Below are positions 8,326 to 16,707 of a DNA stretch of 64,000 bases, piece after piece. The notes below the pieces were generated by a model. The model saw only the letters and a list, made by a program, of their open reading frames with translations, was not told where the DNA came from and searched no databases. The position numbers and the translations under genes were made by a program. The stretch is from assembly GCF_023272795.1 (NCBI RefSeq), contig NZ_CP096829.1, forward strand, positions 1,798,001 to 1,862,000, read 5' to 3'. The stretch's first letter is position 1; every line of letters starts with the position of its first letter. The stretch is from Flavobacterium humidisoli (GTDB taxonomy: Bacteria; Bacteroidota; Bacteroidia; Flavobacteriales; Flavobacteriaceae).

Positions 8326-10554
8326 ATGAAGAAGACAACAACAATTATGCTGTTTATGCTTTCGCTTTTTGCGTCGGCACAGCAGCAGTCGATAGATCAG
8401 AAAGTCAATGATCTATTGAAGAAAATGACAATTGAAGAAAAAATTGGCCAGTTAAATCAATACACTGGAGACAATCAGGCAACGGGACCAATTACAATTA
8501 ATCCGAACAAGCAAAATGAAATCAAACAAGGTTTAATTGGTTCGATGCTAAATGTGATCGGAACAAAATATACCAGAGGATATCAGGAATTGGCAATGCA
8601 GTCAAGACTTAAAATTCCGTTGTTGTTTGGACAAGACGTTATTCACGGTTACAAAATGACTTTTCCTCTTCCTTTAGCAGAAGCGGCAAGTTGGGATTTA
8701 GCAGCAATCGAATTAGGCGCAAGAGTTGCTGCAACAGAAGCAGCAGCAAGCGGAATTCATTGGACATTTGCTCCAATGGTAGATATTGGTCGTGATCCTC
8801 GATGGGGACGCGTAATGGAAGGCGCGGGAGAAGATACTTACCTTGGTTCTAAAATTGCATATGCGAGAGTAAAAGGTTTTCAAGGAAATAAACTGGGAGA
8901 TTTAAATTCTGTTATGGCCTGCGTAAAACACTTTGCGGCTTATGGAGCCGGAGTTGGAGGAAGAGATTACAACTCTGTAGACATGAGCGAAAGAATGTTA
9001 TGGGAAACCTATTTACCGCCATTTAAAGCAGCTTTAGACGCTGGAGCGGCTACATTTATGAATTCATTCAATGATATTAACGGAATTCCAGCAACTGGAA
9101 ATGCACATTTGCAGAGAGATATCTTAAAAGAAAAATGGAACTTTCAAGGTTTCGTAGTTTCAGACTGGGGATCAATTGGAGAAATGGTGGCTCACGGTTA
9201 TTCTAAAGATCTTAAAGAAGCTGCTTATTCTGCCATTACTGCAGGAAGCGACATGGATATGGAAAGTAATGCATACCGTAAGCATTTAGCAGAGTTAGTA
9301 AAAGAAGGTAGAGTTTCTATTGATTTAATTGATGATGCTGTAAAACGTATTCTTCGTAAGAAATTCGAATTAGGATTATTTGATGATCCTTACAGATACT
9401 CAGACGAAAAACGTGCTGAAAAAGCATTAAACAATCCAGAACACAGAAAAGCAGCTAGAGAAATGGCTGAAAAAAGTATCGTTTTATTAAAGAACGAAAA
9501 CCAAACTTTGCCAATTTCAAAAAATGCTAAAACCATTGCGTTTATTGGCCCAATGGTAAAAGAATATAAAGAAAACATGGGATTCTGGTCTGTAGAACTT
9601 CCAGAAGTTGATTACAATAAATGGATCGTTTCGCAATGGGATGGATTGCAAAATAAAGTGGGCAAAAACACCAAATTATTATATGCAAAAGGTTGTGAAA
9701 TAGAAGGAACAAACAAAGATGGTTTTGCAGAAGCAGTTGAAACTGCCAAACAAGCCGATGTTGTAATTTTGAGTATTGGTGAAAGACGCGACATGAGCGG
9801 TGAAGCCAAAAGTAGAAGCGACTTGCATTTGCCAGGAGTTCAAGAAGATTTAGTAAAAGCAGTTATGGCAACAGGAAAACCGGTTGTAGTTTTAATAAAT
9901 GCTGGAAGACCTTTGGTTTTCAACTGGACTGCAGATAATGTTCCGGCAATTTTATACACTTGGTGGTTAGGGACTGAAGCTGGAAATGCTATTGCAAATG
10001 TATTGTTTGGAGATTACAATCCGTCTGGAAAATTGCCAATGACTTTCCCAAGAGAAGTAGGGCAGATTCCAATTTACTACAATCACTTCAGCACAGGAAG
10101 ACCTGCTAAAGACGAAAACGCAACAAATTATGTTTCGGCTTATATCGATTTGAAAAACTCTCCAAAATATCCTTTTGGATATGGTTTGAGCTATACAACA
10201 TTTGATTATTCAGGGTTGAAATTATCTTCAACAAAAATAAAAAGCAATGAAACAATCAAAGTTTCTTTCCAATTAAAAAATACGGGAAAAGTAGCAGGAG
10301 AAGAAGTAGCTCAATTGTATTTGAAAGATAAATTTGGATCTGTTGTAAGACCAGTATTAGAATTAAGAGATTTCCAAAAAGTGAAATTAAATGCAGGAGA
10401 ATCTAAAACAATCGAATTTACAATTGATAAGGAAAAGCTTTCTTTTTATAATGATAAAGTAGAATGGGTTGCTGAACCAGGAGATTTTGAAGTTATGATC
10501 GGAACTTCATCAGCAGATATTAAATTAAAATCTGATTTTGAATTAGTAAATTAA
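8326..10554 (+). CDS. bglX: GH3 beta-glucosidase, BglX-type
   Basis: 742 aa, exported (MKKTTTIMLFMLSLFASAQQ). The GH3 N-terminal barrel contains LLFGQDVIHGY and WTFAPMVDI. The nucleophile is D280 in VVSDWGS. The second alpha/beta domain holds the likely acid/base E493 in DMSGEAKSR. A fibronectin-III-like C-terminal domain follows (GEEVAQLYLKD). Length and order match E. coli BglX. As last gene of the operon it would turn short beta-glucans released by GH16, GH5 and GH30 into glucose in the periplasm. A strong terminator follows directly. Confidence 0.93.
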   Translation: MKKTTTIMLFMLSLFASAQQQSIDQKVNDLLKKMTIEEKIGQLNQYTGDNQATGPITINPNKQNEIKQGLIGSMLNVIGTKYTRGYQELAMQSRLKIPLLFGQDVIHGYKMTFPLPLAEAASWDLAAIELGARVAATEAAASGIHWTFAPMVDIGRDPRWGRVMEGAGEDTYLGSKIAYARVKGFQGNKLGDLNSVMACVKHFAAYGAGVGGRDYNSVDMSERMLWETYLPPFKAALDAGAATFMNSFNDINGIPATGNAHLQRDILKEKWNFQGFVVSDWGSIGEMVAHGYSKDLKEAAYSAITAGSDMDMESNAYRKHLAELVKEGRVSIDLIDDAVKRILRKKFELGLFDDPYRYSDEKRAEKALNNPEHRKAAREMAEKSIVLLKNENQTLPISKNAKTIAFIGPMVKEYKENMGFWSVELPEVDYNKWIVSQWDGLQNKVGKNTKLLYAKGCEIEGTNKDGFAEAVETAKQADVVILSIGERRDMSGEAKSRSDLHLPGVQEDLVKAVMATGKPVVVLINAGRPLVFNWTADNVPAILYTWWLGTEAGNAIANVLFGDYNPSGKLPMTFPREVGQIPIYYNHFSTGRPAKDENATNYVSAYIDLKNSPKYPFGYGLSYTTFDYSGLKLSSTKIKSNETIKVSFQLKNTGKVAGEEVAQLYLKDKFGSVVRPVLELRDFQKVKLNAGESKTIEFTIDKEKLSFYNDKVEWVAEPGDFEVMIGTSSADIKLKSDFELVN

Positions 10555-10556
10555 AT

Positions 10557-10593
10557 AAAAAACGGGGCTTCTTTTGGAGCCCCCGTTTTTTTA
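10557..10593. terminator. terminator between glucan operon and convergent gene
   Basis: GC-rich stem AACGGGGCT / AGCCCCCGTT (one bulged C) with a 7-9 nt loop, A-run before and T-run after. It lies between convergent genes and can end transcription from both sides. Confidence 0.85.
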
Positions 10594-10601
10594 TATCGAA
10601 A

Positions 10602-12623
10602 TTATTTTAGTCGTTTTTTAAAACGATACTTTAGCATATTCATTAGACCTTGTTCGATAATGTCAATTCCTACTCCATAATTACTATCGGCAATTTCATG
10701 ATGTGCATTTCTAAAATCTTCAAAATCTTCACTTGGAATTTCCAAGTTGATCAACGGTTTATAATCAACAATTATAGAAGCACCATTTTTGGTTACTTTT
10801 TTACGGCTTGTAAAATCAAAATAAGGATTTGTGATCGTACTTTCCTGAATTGTATATTTTTCTTGAGTATCTATTTTTTGATCTGTCGTTAAATTGATTT
10901 CGTATTTCTCGTTATCAAAATTATGCCAAAACGAAAGATCCGTGTGCATAAAGTCGCGTGCAGTATTTTTAACCACATTGCGATCAAAATACATTAAAAA
11001 GCGATTCTTTTCGGCATCTATAAAATACGGATTTTCGATTGTCGCATTATACTGAATCGTAAATTCATTCAGCTTTTTATCATCGCTTACAATTTCAATC
11101 GCCGCATCTTTAAAAATGGTTCTGATATCCGTTCCATTTCTATCATTAGAATAATTTAAAGTGTAAAACAAGAAATTATTCCAGCTGTCAATAATCTCTC
11201 TTTTGTTTGTGTTTTTGAAATATTTACGCATATAATTGGCACGATTTCCTTTGTAAGTCGAAACCAATTTTAGTATTCCTATATTATTTTGAGCACTAAA
11301 ATCTGCTTTTTCATTTATCCCGTAATAAGGAAATTTGTAAGGCTCCTTAATCTGCAATTCTTGATTTGTTTTTACTTCCAAATAATGCATAAAATAGATG
11401 TAGCCGCGATTTTCAATTAACCCGAATTCGTCTCTAGAAGTAGCATCAACAAAATAAGTTCCGCCTTTGTAATTGATTTTTACAATAACATGATTAAAAG
11501 TCAATAATGAAGGAAGGTAATATTTAATGTAATGATCTGAATTGAAATTAACCAAAACTACAGAAGCATCCACATTAATATAATCTAAAACCACTTTCAG
11601 TAAAACCGATTTTGCCTTGCAGTCTCCCTGCTTATTTTCATAAGTTACTGATGGTTCTTGCGGTTTGTGGCCATTCATTTCATCAGCATTATAAATATAG
11701 TAGACATGGTTCTGCACGTAATCAATAGCAAATTGTAGCTTCTCATCCTGATCAGGAATAGCGTCTAGTTTTTCTACGAGTTTTGGAGCAAATTCGGTTA
11801 AAGAAGCTTTGCTGTATATTTCTTCGTAAAGTGGAGAAATGTAATTTGATAAGTCAACCCAGTTACGATCTGTTGCAAAATCAATAAAAGGTGCAATTTC
11901 TCTGTTTGCATCAAAAGAATTGATGTAATTTTCTTTATCGATTACAAATCGTTCTCCTTTTTTGAGGTAATTAATTTCTGGTTCCAAAACATTTCCTTCT
12001 TCATCTCTAAAGAATGTTTTTTTGTATGCAATTGTCTCTTTTCTATCGTTGATAAAAGAGAACTTATATTTTCCGTAAGCCCAGTAAGTACTTGGTGTTA
12101 CGTATACATACTTAAGAAATTCTTTTCGCATAAAATCACGATCAGTAAAAACCTTTGTACGCGAATCTTCTGTAATTAAAATATCATAAAGACGTAAATC
12201 TTTAATCGTAATATTTACTTTTTTGTTACTGCTTAAAATGCCGCCTTCACTCTGATTTTCACTATCTAAAACTTTAATTTTAGTATCAGGAATTTTATCA
12301 ATCAAAACACCATCTCTCAACACACTAATTCTGTGTATCAAGTAAGTTTCATTTTCTTCTACAACAACATCTTTTGCCGAAGCGCTTTCAAGATTTGCAG
12401 GCTCGTTAAGAGTATACGCAACGCAAGCATATTCGCTGTTTTCAGTATCGCTTGTATAGTAGATTTTATCTAAGAAGTAGCAGAAATCTCTACCTTCTTC
12501 AACTTGTTTATTGGAGAAATCGGATTCTTTTATATAGTCAATAAGCTGATCATCATTAATTGTAGGAGCCCAGTTTTCTGGTTTTTGAATTTTGTAACTT
12601 TCTGATTCAATGATATTTTCCAT
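10602..12623 (-). CDS. transglutaminase-like domain protein (DUF3857-type)
   Basis: 673 aa, without an obvious signal peptide. A long beta-rich N-terminal half is followed by a transglutaminase-like core with the catalytic Cys C335 in QGDCKAKS, a His in FNHVIVKI and an Asp in FVDATSRDEF, the order expected for the Cys-His-Asp triad. In Bacteroidota, proteins of this build (DUF3857 plus transglutaminase) are common and mostly uncharacterised. Convergent with the glucan operon and separated from it by a terminator, so probably unrelated to it. The missing signal peptide is unusual for this family, and a start further upstream is not available in frame. Confidence 0.75.
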   Translation of the reverse strand: MENIIESESYKIQKPENWAPTINDDQLIDYIKESDFSNKQVEEGRDFCYFLDKIYYTSDTENSEYACVAYTLNEPANLESASAKDVVVEENETYLIHRISVLRDGVLIDKIPDTKIKVLDSENQSEGGILSSNKKVNITIKDLRLYDILITEDSRTKVFTDRDFMRKEFLKYVYVTPSTYWAYGKYKFSFINDRKETIAYKKTFFRDEEGNVLEPEINYLKKGERFVIDKENYINSFDANREIAPFIDFATDRNWVDLSNYISPLYEEIYSKASLTEFAPKLVEKLDAIPDQDEKLQFAIDYVQNHVYYIYNADEMNGHKPQEPSVTYENKQGDCKAKSVLLKVVLDYINVDASVVLVNFNSDHYIKYYLPSLLTFNHVIVKINYKGGTYFVDATSRDEFGLIENRGYIYFMHYLEVKTNQELQIKEPYKFPYYGINEKADFSAQNNIGILKLVSTYKGNRANYMRKYFKNTNKREIIDSWNNFLFYTLNYSNDRNGTDIRTIFKDAAIEIVSDDKKLNEFTIQYNATIENPYFIDAEKNRFLMYFDRNVVKNTARDFMHTDLSFWHNFDNEKYEINLTTDQKIDTQEKYTIQESTITNPYFDFTSRKKVTKNGASIIVDYKPLINLEIPSEDFEDFRNAHHEIADSNYGVGIDIIEQGLMNMLKYRFKKRLK

Positions 12624-12710
12624 GTATTTTTCTGTAGGGGTATATTCTTACTTTTAAAACGGCTAAAATAACTAATAAATAACCATTTTCTTTCATTCTA
12701 GTGTAAAATT

Positions 12711-12738
12711 TATAATAAAAAACCTCACCGAGGTGAGG
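12711..12738 (-). terminator. terminator after the small minus-strand gene at 12772
   Basis: Stem CCTCAC / GTGAGG with a CGAG tetraloop, followed on the minus strand by a run of T (plus-strand A-run 12717-12722). It separates the small hypothetical gene from the transglutaminase gene. Confidence 0.75.
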
Positions 12739-12771
12739 CCAGCATTATAAATTATAAAAATGTGTAGGTAT

Positions 12772-13029
12772 TTATTTTAAAACGGTATTTATAAAATCCA
12801 TTGCGCCAATTCCTTTATAAGATGCATACAAAGCTTTTTCATAAGCTTCTCTTTTTGCTTTTTTATCTTTTGCATCAGTTTCGACAATCATTTCATTGAA
12901 AATTCTCTCCTGTTCTTCACTATATTTTAAAGATTCTTCCAGAAGATATGTTTTCGAAACAAATCCGAATGAAGACCAGATTCTGGTTCTAATTTTTTTA
13001 TTGATGTCTTTTAAAGGATTGGTAATCAT
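12772..13029 (-). CDS. conserved-looking small hypothetical protein
   Basis: 85 aa from ATG 13029 (MITNPLKDINKK). The frame stays open upstream to 13119, but those 30 residues are low-complexity and contain no plausible leader. The protein is soluble, helical and rich in charged residues (Lys/Glu), ending GAMDFINTVLK. I recognise no domain. It has its own terminator and AT-rich upstream DNA, which supports it being a real single-gene unit. Confidence 0.5.
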   Translation of the reverse strand: MITNPLKDINKKIRTRIWSSFGFVSKTYLLEESLKYSEEQERIFNEMIVETDAKDKKAKREAYEKALYASYKGIGAMDFINTVLK

Positions 13030-13313
13030 AACTTCTGTGTTTAAATTTCTACGCTCACTTGAAGAAAAATGGAAACAGCTTGTATTATTTTTCTTTGAAT
13101 TTGATTCTAATCTTAACAATTAAAATCATTAATGTGTTATTATGACGCAATGTACTTATTTTTTTTAAATTTGATTTTAAATTTTCGTTAAAATTGTAGT
13201 TTCAACACTTCTGTTTTAATGAAAGTCAGCGCTTTGTTTTTATAATATATTTCAGTTTTATAAAAATGAAGTAAATTGCAGAGTTATTAAAAGAAAGAAT
13301 TTATACAAATCTG

Positions 13314-14069
13314 ATGTTAAAAGACATTATAGATAATAACGAAAATTACCAACCAGGACTTTCTATAGACTGTGTCATTTTTGGTTTTCATGATAATCAG
13401 TTAAAAGTGTTATTGATTAAAGTGGAACGTGCCAATAAATGGTCTTTGCCCGGCGGTTTTATTCCTGTAGATCAGGATATTGATACAGCTGCAATCACAG
13501 TGCTGAATGGTAGAACAGGTGTTGATGGGGTATTTTTAAGACAATTTGCGACCTTTGGAAAAGTAAATCGTAACCATCAGCATTTTGATAAAAAAACCTT
13601 GGAATATCTCCAAATTGAAGAAGAAAAAGGAAAATGGCTAACGCGCCGTTTTGTTACAATTGGATACTATGCTTTGGTGGATTTTTCTAAAATTCTTCCT
13701 AACCCAACAGGCAGATATGAAGTAGTGGAATGGATTGATCATAAAGAAGTTCCTGAGCTTATTTTAGATCATAAGGAAATTTTGGATAAAGCCTTAGACA
13801 CTTTACGTACAGAATTAAATTTAATGCCAATTGGTTACAATTTATTGCCGGAGAAATTTACCATTCCAGAACTGCAAAAATTGTACGAAACAATTTTGGA
13901 CAAAAAATTAGACCGTCGAAATTTTTTGCGTAAAATCACCAATATAGGAATTCTTAATAAGCTTGACGAAAAGAAAAGTAACGTAGCGCACAAAGCTCCA
14001 AACTTGTATTCTTTCGATAAAGAAAAATACGATGAGGTTCTTAAAAACGGACTGAATCAAGGCTGGTAA
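13314..14069 (+). CDS. Nudix-fold transcription regulator (NrtR/AraR-like)
   Basis: 251 aa. The N-terminal Nudix domain (about residues 14-150) includes WSLPGGFIPVDQDID, but the catalytic Nudix box is degenerate: the Glu-rich REx2EE segment reads VLNGRTGV, so hydrolase activity is unlikely. The C-terminal part (about 170-245) has the winged-helix pattern FTIPELQKLYETIL followed by RRNFLRKI, as in NrtR-type regulators, where the Nudix domain binds a ligand and the wHTH binds DNA. In Bacteroidota such proteins control sugar use (AraR-like) or NAD metabolism. The target here cannot be read from the context. Confidence 0.75.
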   Translation: MLKDIIDNNENYQPGLSIDCVIFGFHDNQLKVLLIKVERANKWSLPGGFIPVDQDIDTAAITVLNGRTGVDGVFLRQFATFGKVNRNHQHFDKKTLEYLQIEEEKGKWLTRRFVTIGYYALVDFSKILPNPTGRYEVVEWIDHKEVPELILDHKEILDKALDTLRTELNLMPIGYNLLPEKFTIPELQKLYETILDKKLDRRNFLRKITNIGILNKLDEKKSNVAHKAPNLYSFDKEKYDEVLKNGLNQGW

Positions 14070-14100
14070 AAGGTAAACTTTAATCTTTAAAAATGATATT

Positions 14101-14421
14101 ATGGTTTCAATTGAAGAATTTAGAAAATTAGCAATGTCATTTCCAGATGCGACCGAAGAGCCTCATTTTGAGAAGACTTCCTTTCGAATCAAAAAGAAGA
14201 TTTTTGCCACTTTTGACCAAAAAAATAATCATGCCGTTTTAAAACTAAACGAAATAGATCAATCGGTTTTTTGCGCGTCAAGCGGAAAGATTTTCTATGA
14301 AGTTCCAAACAAATGGGGAAAACAAGGCTGGACAATTGTCGAACTTTCAAGAGTAAGGCCCGAAATGTTTGAAAATGCTTTAATTCGTTCGTATGAAAAT
14401 GTTGCTACAAAAAAGAAGTAA
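14101..14421 (+). CDS. MmcQ/YjbR family protein
   Basis: 106 aa, the typical length of the YjbR/CyaY-like family. Motifs FPDATEEPHFEKTSFRIKKKIFATF and NKWGKQGWT are characteristic (quoted in part). These small proteins have a frataxin-like double-wing fold and are thought to bind DNA. No enzymatic role is established. 31 bp after the Nudix regulator, so possibly co-transcribed with it. Confidence 0.75.
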   Translation: MVSIEEFRKLAMSFPDATEEPHFEKTSFRIKKKIFATFDQKNNHAVLKLNEIDQSVFCASSGKIFYEVPNKWGKQGWTIVELSRVRPEMFENALIRSYENVATKKK

Positions 14422-14476
14422 TTAAAATTGTAATACGAGAAAAGTTAATCAATTATTATAGGTACAAATAAAGGGT

Positions 14477-15001
14477 ATGATTGGTAGTGAAAATTGGAAT
14501 ATAGTAGTCGTAGCATACGATCCTAATTGGACAGGAGAGTTTAAAAAAATTGAAAAAGAATTGCTCGCAGTAATAAATGACTCGGTATTGTCAATTGAAC
14601 ACGTTGGGAGTACATCTGTGGAAGGATTACATGCGAAGCCTATTATTGATATTGATGTTGTAGTGGGAGATAATATGTTTTTATTAGTAAAAGAAAAGCT
14701 GAAAACGATAGGTTACGAGCACGTTGGTGATATTGGTATAGAGGGTCGCGAAGCTTTTAGCTATAAAAATAAAGAACATCTTATGGAACATCATTTATAT
14801 GTATGTCATAAAGATGCGAATGAATTAAAAAGACATATTACTTTTAGGAATTACCTTCGTGCGCATGAGGATGACAGAAATAGATATAGCCAGATTAAAA
14901 TTGAAATGGCAGAAAAATTTCCTCACGATATCGATAATTATCTTTTAGGAAAGCAATCTGTAATTTTAGATATTTATAAAAAATGTGGATTGATAAACTA
15001 A
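14477..15001 (+). CDS. GrpB-family (UPF0157) nucleotidyltransferase-fold protein
   Basis: 174 aa. The family signature is plain: VVVAYDPNWTGEF at the start, SIEHVGSTSVEGLHAKPIIDIDV in the core, and later HHLYVCHKDANELKRHI with FRNYLRAH. The GS..-x-D.D arrangement is that of minimal nucleotidyltransferase folds. Some relatives act in dephospho-CoA kinase fusions, but the function of stand-alone members is unknown. It ends 6 bp from the convergent AlkB gene without a clear terminator between them. Confidence 0.85.
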   Translation: MIGSENWNIVVVAYDPNWTGEFKKIEKELLAVINDSVLSIEHVGSTSVEGLHAKPIIDIDVVVGDNMFLLVKEKLKTIGYEHVGDIGIEGREAFSYKNKEHLMEHHLYVCHKDANELKRHITFRNYLRAHEDDRNRYSQIKIEMAEKFPHDIDNYLLGKQSVILDIYKKCGLIN

Positions 15002-15007
15002 TTCCTT

Positions 15008-15616
15008 TTATCTCACAATAGTTCTAAAAGTCAAATTTACTCGAGGTTTTTGAGTTGTTTTTGTTGGAGGTAACCGATGCAGCCAATGTGTTTGTGTTTC
15101 ATCTTTCATAACCAATAAACTTCCGTGTTCCAGAATTAGAGAAACGGTTTCTTTAGATTCTTTATGTTTGAAAGCAAATTTACGTTCGGCACCAAAACTT
15201 ACAGATCCGATTGCGCCATTTTTCTTTAAATCTTTCTCAGCATCGCTGTGCCACGCCATTCCTTCTTCGCCAGTATGATATAAATTCAGCAGACAGGAAT
15301 TGAAAGTTTCTCCTGTTTTTTCTTCAATGATTTTCTTTAACCTTAAAAGTTCAGGAGTCCAGGGCAAAGCTTTTTTAGTGGTATTCGAATACGTATATTC
15401 AAATTCCTGATCGCCGTACCAAGCTACTTTTCGTTTGGTTAAGATTAGTTTTCCAAAGATAATGGCTTCGTCATTTTTCCATTCTATTGTATTTAATAAA
15501 ATATCGCGATAGAAATCGGCTTCCTGTCTGGAGAAGCATTTTCCATAATAATTCACTGTTCCATCTTTTGGAAGAAGATTGGTTGTTTCGTCTATTTGGG
15601 GATTAAATAAGTCCAT
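15008..15616 (-). CDS. alkB: AlkB-like 2OG-Fe(II) DNA/RNA demethylase
   Basis: 202 aa. Fe(II) ligands lie in AWHSDAE (HxD) and THWLHRLPPT (distal His), and the 2-oxoglutarate-binding Arg pair in RVNLTFR at the C-terminus. The region NLYHTGEEGMAWHSD and GSLLVMKDETQ are typical of the short AlkB homologue 2/3-like type found in bacteria. It oxidatively removes methyl groups from 1-methyladenine and 3-methylcytosine. Its start overlaps the Ada-type zinc gene by 14 nt, and the Ada-type regulator lies just upstream, so this is an alkylation-repair group. Confidence 0.9.
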   Translation of the reverse strand: MDLFNPQIDETTNLLPKDGTVNYYGKCFSRQEADFYRDILLNTIEWKNDEAIIFGKLILTKRKVAWYGDQEFEYTYSNTTKKALPWTPELLRLKKIIEEKTGETFNSCLLNLYHTGEEGMAWHSDAEKDLKKNGAIGSVSFGAERKFAFKHKESKETVSLILEHGSLLVMKDETQTHWLHRLPPTKTTQKPRVNLTFRTIVR

Positions 15617-15848
15617 TTTTCCATTTTAAGTATTCCGGTTTCATGCAATGACCGCAAGGCCTGAAACCATTTTCTTTGGCTTCATTTTCAGACAAAAAGA
15701 AAACTCGATTTTCGCGTTTCATTCTTTTACCCGAAGAACATTTGAGCGTTCCGTAGATTTTTAGTTTTTGGTTGCCGCCAAAGCAAATTTCGCCTTTTTT
15801 AATTTTACGGAGCAATTCAGAATCGGTTATTTTTTGATGATTAATCAT
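15603..15848 (-). CDS. stand-alone Ada-type metal-binding domain protein
   Basis: 81 aa. It resembles the Ada N-terminal zinc domain: KLKIYGTLKC followed by NRVFFLSENEAKENGFRPCGHC. The terminal CxxC and one central Cys are kept. The second Cys of the usual CRPSC motif is replaced (KCSSGKR), and a different Cys (GEICFGG) could serve as ligand. The domain normally repairs methylphosphotriesters and activates Ada. Here it is a separate gene overlapping alkB by 14 nt. Whether it can accept methyl groups or only binds metal is open. Confidence 0.72.
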   Translation of the reverse strand: MINHQKITDSELLRKIKKGEICFGGNQKLKIYGTLKCSSGKRMKRENRVFFLSENEAKENGFRPCGHCMKPEYLKWKNGLI

Positions 15849-15867
15849 GAAGTTGTAAGTTTTGTAT

Positions 15868-15897
15868 TGTAGAGACGCACAGCTGTGCGTCTCTACA
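15868..15897. repeat. GACGCAC palindromic repeat, copy 1 (perfect)
   Basis: A perfect 30-bp palindrome, each arm TGTAGAGACGCACAG, lying 20 bp upstream of the Ada-type zinc gene. Two imperfect relatives occur at 44873 and 59313, so it is a dispersed element rather than a local operator. Confidence 0.85.
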
Positions 15898-15911
15898 GAT
15901 ATATTGTGTGT

Positions 15912-16625
15912 TTATGACAACGCATCATGAAAAATAATCCCCAACGTATAACGTTCGCCAGAATGGACTTCGCTTACGCCATGTTTCATATTCACGCGAT
16001 AATATCCTTTTGTGCCCTTTACAGGTTTAAAATTGGTTGTAAAAACAAGAATATCTCCCTTTTTAGGTTTTAAGACAATTGCTTTCGATTGCGCTCTTGG
16101 TGTTTGCTGTGTTAAAACAAATTCGCCGCCTGTAAAATCTTCATCAGGATCAGAAAGAAAAAGTACGATTTGAATGGGAAAATAAACATCTCCATACAAA
16201 TCCTGATGCAATGTATTAAAACCGCTTTTACCGTATTTTAGAATTAAAATCGTCGCTTTCAGCTGATCATTTTCGTGACATTGTTTTAATAAATCTGCAT
16301 GTTTTTCAGGAAAAGTAGTGTCGATATTAAGGACTTTCATCCATGCATTTGCAATTGGAGCCAGCTTCGGATAAATAGAAGTACGTATGTTTTGAATCAA
16401 ATCGGGCAGGGGGTAATTGAAATATTTATATTCGCCTAAGCCAAATCGATAACGTTCCATGACAACTGTTTTTCTGTATAAATTTGGATTATCATAATCG
16501 AATTTTAAATCTTCGCATTGTTCGTTATTAAGTACTTCTGGAATGATTGCGAATCCATTTTCGTGCATAGATTCAGTGATGCTTTCCCAGTTTTGAGAAG
16601 CAATTTTGGATTGTATATTTTGCAT
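15912..16625 (-). CDS. 2OG-Fe(II) oxygenase (prolyl-4-hydroxylase-like)
   Basis: 237 aa. Iron ligands are in NTLHQDLYGD (HxD) and MKHGVSEV (distal His), with the 2OG-binding Arg in GERYTLGIIFHDA. FLSDPDEDFTGGEFVL is typical of the P4Hc/PKHD branch. Part of the same strand group as ada and alkB, so it may act in alkylation repair or as a protein or small-molecule hydroxylase. The context supports the former only weakly. The gap on its upstream side carries a heptad array. Confidence 0.82.
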   Translation of the reverse strand: MQNIQSKIASQNWESITESMHENGFAIIPEVLNNEQCEDLKFDYDNPNLYRKTVVMERYRFGLGEYKYFNYPLPDLIQNIRTSIYPKLAPIANAWMKVLNIDTTFPEKHADLLKQCHENDQLKATILILKYGKSGFNTLHQDLYGDVYFPIQIVLFLSDPDEDFTGGEFVLTQQTPRAQSKAIVLKPKKGDILVFTTNFKPVKGTKGYYRVNMKHGVSEVHSGERYTLGIIFHDALS

Positions 16626-16663
16626 AGCAATTAGATTTTATCAAATTTTCAATGAAGGTTAAT

Positions 16664-16698
16664 CATTGAAATTCGGAATTTGGGATTCGAAATTTGGA
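16664..16698. repeat. heptad array, ATTYGRA-type word (5 units)
   Basis: Five consecutive 7-bp units of the form ATTYGRA fill most of the gap between the Ada-type gene's stop and the 2OG oxygenase start. Confidence 0.7.
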
Positions 16699-16707
16699 GT
16701 TTTATTT

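Noticed and set aside
12896..13123. Plus-strand frame opposite the small hypothetical gene
   Set aside because: The minus-strand gene has its own terminator and a protein-like composition; the plus-strand frame has neither.
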